9,624 nucleotides of DNA, from the NCBI GenBank assembly GCA_903827735.1, contig CAIKJM010000318.1, forward strand, positions 1 to 9,624. The letters are read 5' to 3'. The stretch comes from an uncultured Rhodanobacter sp. GTDB taxonomy: Bacteria > Pseudomonadota > Gammaproteobacteria > Xanthomonadales > Rhodanobacteraceae. Of the stretch, positions 1 through 5,719 are shown piece by piece. Below the pieces are notes generated by a model. It worked only from the letters and a program-made list of their open reading frames with translations, was not told the origin of the DNA and did no database searches. A program made the position numbers and the translations under genes. The first letter of the stretch is position 1; the number at the start of each line of letters is the position of its first letter.

Positions 1-1189
1 GCAGCAGGCCGTTCTGGCTGGCGGGCACGTTGTAGAGCTCGTCGTTGAGCGATGCCGGGTTCGAGCCGGAGAACAGCGCGTTGGTGTTGACGTCGCCTTC
101 GTCGAACAGAAACTTGTCGCTCAGCGTGATGCCGTTGCCGAGGTCGTAGTCGAAGTTCGCGCCGAAGAAATTCATCTTGGCACCGCGGCCGTTGGCGAGG
201 TTTGCGTTCGAGCCGCCGTTGGGATACGCGGCGAGGAACACATGCTGGATGTACTTGCTGTTGTAGGTATCGGTCAGCGGATCGAAGCCCGGGTAAGCGC
301 TGAAATGATCGCTACCGCTCTGCAGCAGCGGGATCGGTGTGATGAACTGATTTTTGTCATCCAGCGTGCGCGCGTAGAGGGTGAACGAGCCGTTGTCCGA
401 ATCGTGAGTCAGTGTGCCGGTGAGCTGACCACCTTTGTCGGCGGCGAACTGCGGATCGCGTACGCCGGAAGAGTCGCGATAGAAGCCGCCCACGCTGCCG
501 AACCAGTTGTCGGCGATCTTGAAGCCGTAGAAGCCGTCGAAGCGCTTGAGGTCTTCCGATCCGTAGGTGACGCCGATGCTGCCGGACGGCACTTCGGTAC
601 CCTGCTTGAGGATGAAGTTTTCGGTCGCGCCGATCTGGCCGTCGGCGAACACGACGGAGGGGCCACCCTGCACGATTTCGACCCGCTCGATGGTGTCATC
701 GAGGCGGAAGATCGAGGTTTCTTCAAAGAACGACAGTGACGGCATGCCGTACAGCGGCGAGCCCATCAGCTGCACCGTGTTGAACGGCGCGTCGCCGCCG
801 CCCGGAAAGCCGGCGATTTCGATATTCGCACCGGTCTGGCCGCCAGTGGATTCGGGCCAGAGTCCCGGCGAAATCTTCAGCAGATCGGCCGTGCTTTTCG
901 GATTGGCCTGCCGGATCTGTTCGGCGTTGGCCGTGGTAATCGTGTAGCTGGCGTCGATTTTCTTGACGCCGGTGGCCGAGCCGGTGACGACGACCTGATC
1001 GAGATTCTTGGTCGTCTTCGCGTCGGTGCCGGCGGCGTTCTTCGTTGCCGTTGCCGGTGCGGGCGTGGCGGTGGCGTCCTGCGCCGGTGCGCTGGTCTGC
1101 GCGCTGGCTGCGGCGGACATCAGAATGCCGGCGATGGTCGCCGACAGTACGAGCATGGCCATGGGCCGGTTGCGCTTGGTGCTAGTCAT
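1..1189 (-). CDS. TonB-dependent outer-membrane receptor, N-terminal part (3' end outside window)
   Basis: About 396 residues are visible and the frame is open to the window edge, so most of the beta-barrel is missing. The start is ATG at 1187-1189, with GGGGAGAG four bases upstream. Residues 1-30 form a signal peptide: basic MTSTKRNR, a hydrophobic stretch, and a likely cleavage site after ASA (residue 30). An Ala/Pro/Thr-rich linker follows (31-60), then a TonB-box-like DQVVVTG (64-70). The plug domain covers about 75-200 and includes the typical IERVEIVQGGPS stretch (168-178); barrel strands rich in aromatic residues follow. Such receptors use TonB-ExbBD energy to import large or scarce substrates through the outer membrane. 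The substrate is inferred only from context: the gene lies 69 bp downstream of a GH65 phosphorylase gene on the same strand, which points to an alpha-glucoside or oligosaccharide. A siderophore or other ligand cannot be excluded. Family assignment is firm; substrate is not. Confidence 0.93.
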   Translation of the reverse strand, partial: MTSTKRNRPMAMLVLSATIAGILMSAAASAQTSAPAQDATATPAPATATKNAAGTDAKTTKNLDQVVVTGSATGVKKIDASYTITTANAEQIRQANPKSTADLLKISPGLWPESTGGQTGANIEIAGFPGGGDAPFNTVQLMGSPLYGMPSLSFFEETSIFRLDDTIERVEIVQGGPSVVFADGQIGATENFILKQGTEVPSGSIGVTYGSEDLKRFDGFYGFKIADNWFGSVGGFYRDSSGVRDPQFAADKGGQLTGTLTHDSDNGSFTLYARTLDDKNQFITPIPLLQSGSDHFSAYPGFDPLTDTYNSKYIQHVFLAAYPNGGSNANLANGRGAKMNFFGANFDYDLGNGITLSDKFLFDEGDVNTNALFSGSNPASLNDELYNVPASQNGLL

Positions 1190-1193
1190 TTTT

Positions 1194-1201
1194 CTCTCCC
1201 C
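1194..1201 (-). promoter_or_regulatory. Ribosome binding site of the TonB-dependent receptor gene
   Basis: On the minus strand GGGGAGAG precedes AAAA and the ATG at 1189. It is a good purine-rich Shine-Dalgarno match at workable spacing and fixes the start of the receptor. The gene thus has its own translation signal even though it is probably cotranscribed with the phosphorylase gene upstream. Confidence 0.6.
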
Positions 1202-1258
1202 ATCACTTTGGTTTTGATCGCGACCCGTCGACAGTGAGGGGTCACGCCAGCTTGCTTC

Positions 1259-4200
1259 TTAGATTTCTGCAAAAAGGCCGATGTCGAATGCAGCGACGTC
1301 GGGCAACACCACGTCCGCCTCGGGCAACGCATCCGCGCGTCCGATTCCCACCGCCGCCATCCCCGCGGCATGAATGCTGGCGATGCCAGCTGCAGCGTCC
1401 TCCACGCCTAAGCAATCGCCCGGCCCCACACCGAGCGCGCTTGCCGCAGCGAGAAAAATTTCCGGATCGGGTTTGGAGCGAGCGATCCGGTTGGCATCGA
1501 CTACGTAGTCGAACAGTTCGGCGATGCCCATCCGCTGCAGTAGCAGCGGGGCATTCTTGCTCGCCGACGCCAGCGCCGTTTTCAGCCCCGCTGCTTTTAC
1601 CGAGGCGATCGCTGCGCGCGCGCCCGGCAGCAGATTTTCCGGCCCGAAGTGCTGGATCTGCTCGCGGTAGTAGTCGTTCTTGCGCGCGGCCAGTTCGAGC
1701 TTTTCTTCCGGGCTGTACTGGCGCGTGGCGCGTTCCAGAACGATGTCGAGCGAAGCGAGACGGTCGACGCCTTTCAAGCGTTCGCCCACGCTGTCGTCAA
1801 AGTCGATGCCGATTTCGTCAGCCAGCTGTTTCCAAGCGGCGTGATGCACCACGGCGGTATCGGCGATAACGCCATCGAGGTCGAAGATCACGGCTTTCAG
1901 CGGGCGTGGAAAGGTATGCCCCGCTGTTGGCGCGCTCACGCAGGCAAGCCGAACCGATTGTCCCGCCTGCAGCTGTTGCCGAACTCTGCCGTGCACAAAC
2001 GTGAGTTCTGTACCTTTGGCCAACGTATACAGCACACCGTTACTATCCACATCGACACGCAGATGCGCGTCGCGCCAGCGCAGACCGAAGCGATACCTGC
2101 TCCATGCTTGCGGCAATTGCGGCGCGAGCGATGGTTCGCCGGCGAGCACGCGAAATCCGCCGAAGCCCCAGACGAGCCCCAGCCAGCTGCCGGCCATCGC
2201 CGCCATATGGATGCCGTGTGCGGCGTTGCCGTGCAGGTCGTCGAGGTCGACGCGCAAGGTGTCGAGAAAATACTGGTACGCCTTGTCGACATGCCCAACC
2301 TCAGCCGCCATCACCGCGAATGTAGACGCCGACAGCGTCGAGTCATGCACGGTGACGCTTTCGTAATAGTCGAAGTTGCGCCGTTTGGCTGCCGTGTCGA
2401 TGCCTTCGCCGGCCAGCATCAGCGCCAGCACGGTGTCGGCCTGCTTGCAGACCTGATGGCGGTAAATGCTCATCGGATGCAGGCGCAGCAGCAGCGGCCG
2501 ATCGTTCGGTGCGTCGTCAATGGCCATGGGCAAACGCGGCTTGTCGAGAAAGCCGTCGTCCTGCGGAAAGATGTTCAGTCGGGCGTCCACCGGGAGATAC
2601 ATCGCCTCGGCAGCGCGCTGCCACAGCGCGGTCTCATCGGCGGTCAGCTCGATGCGGCTGGCCAGCGCGGCGTACTCGGTCGGATGCGCTGCCGCCAGCT
2701 GAGCGGCAACGGCGGCCGCATCGTGGAGGTGCCGCTGCGCCATGCGGTTGGTGTAGTAGTTGTTGTCGACCAGCGCGGAATACTCGTCCGGGCCGGTGAC
2801 CTCGTGGATACAGAATGCGCCGTCGTGACGCGCGTTGAAATGGCCGATGTCGAGCCAGATGCGCGCGGTTTCGAAGAGCATTTCCGCACCCTGCGCCAGC
2901 AGGAAAGCCTCGTCACCGGTGGCATCGAGATACAGCCGTATCGCCCACGCGATGTCGGCATTGATGTGGTACTGCGCCGAGCCGCCGGGAAAGTACGACG
3001 AGCATTCGTCGCCACTGATGGTGCGCCAGGCATAAAGCGCACCGCGCGGATGATCCAGCTCGCGCGCATGGAGGCGGGCGCGGTCGAGCGTTTCGTAGCG
3101 GTACGTCAGCATGCTGCGCGCCAGCTGCGGCGCGGTGGATACCAGCGCGGGCAGCATGAAGGCTTCGGCGTCCCAGAAATAATGGCCTTCGTAACCTTCG
3201 CCGGTGAGACCCTTGGCCGCCGTACTGCTGTGGCCGTCGCGCCCGCTGGACTGATACAGGTGGAACAGGTTGAAGCGCAGCGCCTGTTCGATCTGGGCAT
3301 CGCTCACCGCCAGATCGGCGTCGCGCCAGAACTGTTCCAGCGTGCGGGTCTGCCGGGCCAGCAAGGCCTCGTAGCCCTGCGCCATGCTGGCTGCCAGCGC
3401 GCGCTCGATAGCTCCGGCCAGATCCGGGTTCGGTTCGTCGTCGTCCGGCAACGACCAGGCATAGGCGACGTATTTTTCCAGGGTCACGCTCTGGCCCGGC
3501 AGCAGCATGCCGGTGAACGTCTGCGACACGCCGTCGGCAGCCGATGACGCGTGCTGAAAGCGCAGGCCGTCGTCCGTTAGCTGATGCTGCTGGCCGCAGG
3601 CCACGCGGATGCGGCTGTTCGCCGTCTGCTGATGAACCCAGCTAAGCACATCACCCGCCTGTGCGTCGATCGTCTGCAGGCCACCGTGCAGCTGTGCGCC
3701 GATGCGCGGGTCGTCGCCCTGTCGGGCGGCGCCGTGCGCGGTGTTGATGGTCGACTCCAGGCTGATCGGCCCGGTGTAGTCGACCGACTTCACGTGATAG
3801 CGCATGGCCAACAGGCCGGGCTCGTCCAGCGCCACGATGCGCTGGGCGGTGATTTCCAGCGTCGCGCCGGTCGGTGAACGCCAGCTCAGCTCGCGCCGGT
3901 AGCAGCCGCTGCGCAGATCGAGCACGCGTTCGAAGCCCAGCCACTCGCCCTCGCCCAGCCGCACCGGCGCATTGCCCAGCTGCAGGCGAATGCCGGTGGC
4001 ATCGGCAACCGGCACGCGCGTATCGGTGGTGCGGGCATAGCCGGTAAAGCGCTCGTGGTAGTCGATCGGCGAACGCTCCCACACGGCGGCGAGAAAGCTG
4101 CCCTGGCTCGCGCTGGGGTATTCCTCGAGTCCGCCGCGCACGCCGAGCGCGCCGTTGGCCAGCGCGAACAGGCTTTCCTCCTGCGCAAAGTCCGCGGGGT

Positions 4201-4291
4201 TGCTGCCTCGGCGCACGAGCTGCCACGGATCAACGGAAGATCCGTCGAAATCGGCCAGCTCAGACGGTTTCCCCTGTGTTGCTACTTGCAT
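1259..4291 (-). CDS. Bifunctional GH65 disaccharide phosphorylase / beta-phosphoglucomutase fusion
   Basis: This 1010-residue protein has two complete enzymes in one chain and no signal peptide, so it should be cytoplasmic. Residues about 20-290 form the GH65 N-terminal beta-sandwich, about 320-715 the (alpha/alpha)6 catalytic barrel, and about 720-785 the small C-terminal sheet domain. The barrel carries HEVTGPDEY (496-504), which holds the general-acid Glu (E497 or E503; I cannot assign it from memory), YHINAD (441-446), CKQADT (615-620) and HDSTLS (649-654), near the phosphate site. A linker rich in Pro and Ala (about 785-797) leads to a HAD-superfamily beta-phosphoglucomutase (798-1010) that closely resembles the Lactococcus lactis enzyme. 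Matches are D804/D806 (nucleophile and acid/base, DLDGV), H816, R844, K871, S909-K912 (SASK), K940 and E964-D965. The GH65 half should cleave an alpha-linked glucose disaccharide with phosphate to beta-glucose 1-phosphate, and the mutase makes glucose 6-phosphate. Which disaccharide (maltose, trehalose, kojibiose, nigerose) is not readable. The ATG at 4291 has only a weak upstream GAG. Confidence 0.95.
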   Translation of the reverse strand: MQVATQGKPSELADFDGSSVDPWQLVRRGSNPADFAQEESLFALANGALGVRGGLEEYPSASQGSFLAAVWERSPIDYHERFTGYARTTDTRVPVADATGIRLQLGNAPVRLGEGEWLGFERVLDLRSGCYRRELSWRSPTGATLEITAQRIVALDEPGLLAMRYHVKSVDYTGPISLESTINTAHGAARQGDDPRIGAQLHGGLQTIDAQAGDVLSWVHQQTANSRIRVACGQQHQLTDDGLRFQHASSAADGVSQTFTGMLLPGQSVTLEKYVAYAWSLPDDDEPNPDLAGAIERALAASMAQGYEALLARQTRTLEQFWRDADLAVSDAQIEQALRFNLFHLYQSSGRDGHSSTAAKGLTGEGYEGHYFWDAEAFMLPALVSTAPQLARSMLTYRYETLDRARLHARELDHPRGALYAWRTISGDECSSYFPGGSAQYHINADIAWAIRLYLDATGDEAFLLAQGAEMLFETARIWLDIGHFNARHDGAFCIHEVTGPDEYSALVDNNYYTNRMAQRHLHDAAAVAAQLAAAHPTEYAALASRIELTADETALWQRAAEAMYLPVDARLNIFPQDDGFLDKPRLPMAIDDAPNDRPLLLRLHPMSIYRHQVCKQADTVLALMLAGEGIDTAAKRRNFDYYESVTVHDSTLSASTFAVMAAEVGHVDKAYQYFLDTLRVDLDDLHGNAAHGIHMAAMAGSWLGLVWGFGGFRVLAGEPSLAPQLPQAWSRYRFGLRWRDAHLRVDVDSNGVLYTLAKGTELTFVHGRVRQQLQAGQSVRLACVSAPTAGHTFPRPLKAVIFDLDGVIADTAVVHHAAWKQLADEIGIDFDDSVGERLKGVDRLASLDIVLERATRQYSPEEKLELAARKNDYYREQIQHFGPENLLPGARAAIASVKAAGLKTALASASKNAPLLLQRMGIAELFDYVVDANRIARSKPDPEIFLAAASALGVGPGDCLGVEDAAAGIASIHAAGMAAVGIGRADALPEADVVLPDVAAFDIGLFAEI

Positions 4292-4383
4292 GCAGACAAG
4301 CTCGTGCTGACTTGCGGTGAAGGCACTTTTCTACGACCAAGACGCAGGGTCTTTCGTCGAATGGCGGCGAGCTTGCCAGCAAA

Positions 4384-4397
4384 TGATATCGTTATCA
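4384..4397. promoter_or_regulatory. Putative LacI-family operator, copy 1
   Basis: The site reads TGATATCGTTATCA. It is a 14-bp dyad with 5-bp perfect arms (TGATA/TATCA) around a central CG at 4390-4391, and only the T/T pair next to the centre breaks symmetry. An even-length palindrome with central CG is the usual form of LacI-family operators. The site lies about 100 bp upstream of the phosphorylase start and about 260 bp upstream of the divergent LacI-type gene, its likely ligand. Binding is inferred. Confidence 0.65.
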
Positions 4398-4411
4398 AGA
4401 TATCGTTATCA
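4398..4411. promoter_or_regulatory. Putative LacI-family operator, copy 2
   Basis: The site reads AGATATCGTTATCA and repeats 13 bases of copy 1 exactly (4385-4397 and 4399-4411, one base apart). Its arms are GATA/TATC around a central CG at 4404-4405. Centre-to-centre distance to copy 1 is 14 bp. With flanking bases the two copies sit inside an outer inverted repeat, AAATGATA (4381-4388) and TATCATTT (4407-4414). Confidence 0.6.
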
Positions 4412-4641
4412 TTTGCTCAACCGTTGGCACACAAGGGCTAGCGGCAGCGGAATTAGATGCCGCGACAGGCAAGTTCTCATCGCAGGTACCTGCCGTACAG
4501 CGTCCCGATGGACGAACGCATCGCAAGTAGCCAAACTGCAAGGCATTGTTGCGTCGCGCCATCGAATGGGCCAATCGGCGCGGGTAACCCATGAGCTTTC
4601 AAAACGGGCGACGATAGGCGATGCCGAGCACAGATCGGGGG

Positions 4642-4646
4642 GGAGG
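4642..4646 (+). promoter_or_regulatory. Ribosome binding site that decides the TTG start of the LacI-type gene
   Basis: GGAGG lies within a G-rich run (4637-4648) and is four bases from the TTG at 4651. The in-frame ATG at 4621 has only a weak AGG two bases upstream, and the ATG codons at 4693 and 4705 have no purine-rich sequence before them. The short spacing is a mild weakness of this choice. Confidence 0.55.
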
Positions 4647-4650
4647 AGAC

Positions 4651-5664
4651 TTGAGCCGCACGGGCAAGAAGCAGCCGGATCCGCTGGGTTCGATGAGCTT
4701 GACCATGGCCGATCTGGCGCAGCTGGCCGGCGTGTCGAAGATCACGGTATCGCGCGCACTCAGCGACAGCCCGCTGGTTACCCTGAAAACCCGCGAGCGG
4801 ATTCAGGCGCTGGCGCGCGAGCACGGCTACAAGCTCAACGTCAGCGCGCGCAATCTGCGCCTGCGCCGCAGCCACACGGTGGCGGTGATCGTGGAAATGA
4901 AGCCGTCGATCGATCGCACGATGTTCGACCCCTATCCGCTGGTCCTGCTCGGCGGCATTTCGCAGGAGCTCACCGCGGCCGGATACAGCGTGCTGCTGAC
5001 TACGCGTCAGGGCGCCACGGCGGCAGCGGTGCAGGCCGCCGATGGTCTGATCCTGCTGGGCCAGGGCGTCCATCAGGACGCGGTGCGGCGCTTCGACAAG
5101 CTCGGTTTGCCGATGGTGGTGTGGGGCTCGCGTAGCAAGGGCGATACGCAGATCGTGGTCGGCGGCGACAATCGGCTGGGCGGCGCCATCGTGGCCGATC
5201 ACTTCGTGGCGATGGGCAGGCAGCATCCGGTGTTTATCGGCAATCCCAGTCATCCGGAAATCTTCGAGCGGTTGAACGGGTTCGTCGATGCGCTGGCCCT
5301 GCACGGTATCAAGCCGCTGCTGATGCGCCGCGATGAGTTCACCCCCGACTCGGGCATGGATGCGGTGCATTCGCTCAACGCTCGCGGCGTCACTTTCGAT
5401 GCGATTTTTGCCTGCAGCGATTTGCTGGCGATGGGCGCGATACGCGCGACGATGGAGCTGGGTCATTCGGTACCTGGCGATGTCTCGGTGGTCGGCTATG
5501 ACGACATGCCGATGGGCGCGAGCTTCATGCCGCCGCTTAGCTCGGTGCGGCAGGACTGGCAGGAAGGCGGCACGCTGCTGGCGCGCAAGGTGCTGGCCCT
5601 GATCAACGGGCAGTTCGCCAGCTCGGAAACCTTGCCAGTTACCTTGATTGTGCGTTCGACCTGA
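4651..5664 (+). CDS. LacI-family transcriptional regulator of the sugar locus
   Basis: The protein is 337 residues from the TTG start, the normal length for the family; an ATG start at 4621 would add ten residues. The N-terminal helix-turn-helix spans about 17-37 (LTMADLAQLAGVSKITVSRA), followed by the hinge-helix region KLNVSARNLRLRRS (61-74), both canonical. The effector-binding domain of the periplasmic-binding-protein fold runs from about 76 to the end, with DGLILLG (131-137), FERLNGF (205-211), ACSDLLAMGA (254-263) and VVGYDD (280-285). Such proteins usually repress sugar genes and release DNA on binding an inducer. The divergent phosphorylase-receptor pair is the expected target through the tandem sites at 4384-4411, perhaps with autoregulation. 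The inducer is unknown; a disaccharide or glucose phosphate linked to the GH65 reaction is a guess. The gene converges with the sensor kinase gene on the other strand, 55 bp away. Confidence 0.93.
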   Translation: MSRTGKKQPDPLGSMSLTMADLAQLAGVSKITVSRALSDSPLVTLKTRERIQALAREHGYKLNVSARNLRLRRSHTVAVIVEMKPSIDRTMFDPYPLVLLGGISQELTAAGYSVLLTTRQGATAAAVQAADGLILLGQGVHQDAVRRFDKLGLPMVVWGSRSKGDTQIVVGGDNRLGGAIVADHFVAMGRQHPVFIGNPSHPEIFERLNGFVDALALHGIKPLLMRRDEFTPDSGMDAVHSLNARGVTFDAIFACSDLLAMGAIRATMELGHSVPGDVSVVGYDDMPMGASFMPPLSSVRQDWQEGGTLLARKVLALINGQFASSETLPVTLIVRST

Positions 5665-5670
5665 TCACGC

Positions 5671-5684
5671 GACCCGATCGGGTC
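5671..5684. terminator. Perfect GC-rich palindrome between convergent genes, possible bidirectional terminator
   Basis: GACCCGATCGGGTC is a perfect 14-bp palindrome seven bases after the LacI-type stop codon and 35 bases beyond the end of the convergent sensor kinase gene. As RNA it can fold into a 5-bp GC-rich stem with a GATC loop in either direction. No T-run follows on either side, so it is a weak candidate for an intrinsic terminator and could instead be a protein-binding site. Confidence 0.3.
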
Positions 5685-5719
5685 TGCCGCACAATCGCGC
5701 AGCGCCGATGTTCAGGCGA

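Larger units (their letters stand above)
4292..4650. promoter_or_regulatory. Divergent intergenic control region between the phosphorylase and LacI-type genes
   Basis: This 359-bp gene-free stretch separates the two divergent genes and should hold both promoters. Its only strong structure is the AT-rich operator cluster at 4381-4414, in otherwise GC-rich DNA. On the minus strand TATCAT (4383-4388) resembles a -10 box, but I see no matching -35 box at the right distance. On the plus strand TTGGCA (4424-4429) resembles a -35 box without a good -10. No convincing sigma-70 promoter can be placed. No small gene with a good start signal is visible here. Confidence 0.6.

Noticed and set aside
1222..1243. 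A stem (GACCC/GGGTC) between the phosphorylase and receptor genes, considered as a terminator
   Set aside because: The stem is only 5 bp with a 12-base loop and no T-run. The two genes are probably cotranscribed.
1649..3547. A 632-codon open frame on the + strand inside the phosphorylase gene
   Set aside because: It is antisense to a gene with strong family motifs. Long mirror frames are common in GC-rich DNA, and its translation has no recognisable domain.
4413..4458. A plus-strand sigma-70 promoter for the LacI-type gene using TTGGCA (4424-4429)
   Set aside because: The nearest -10-like hexamer, TTAGAT at 4453-4458, is 23 bases away, which is too far. No acceptable hexamer lies at 16-18 bases.
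4477..5466. A 329-codon minus-strand frame over the LacI-type gene
   Set aside because: It overlaps a gene with clear helix-turn-helix and hinge motifs, and shows no family features of its own.
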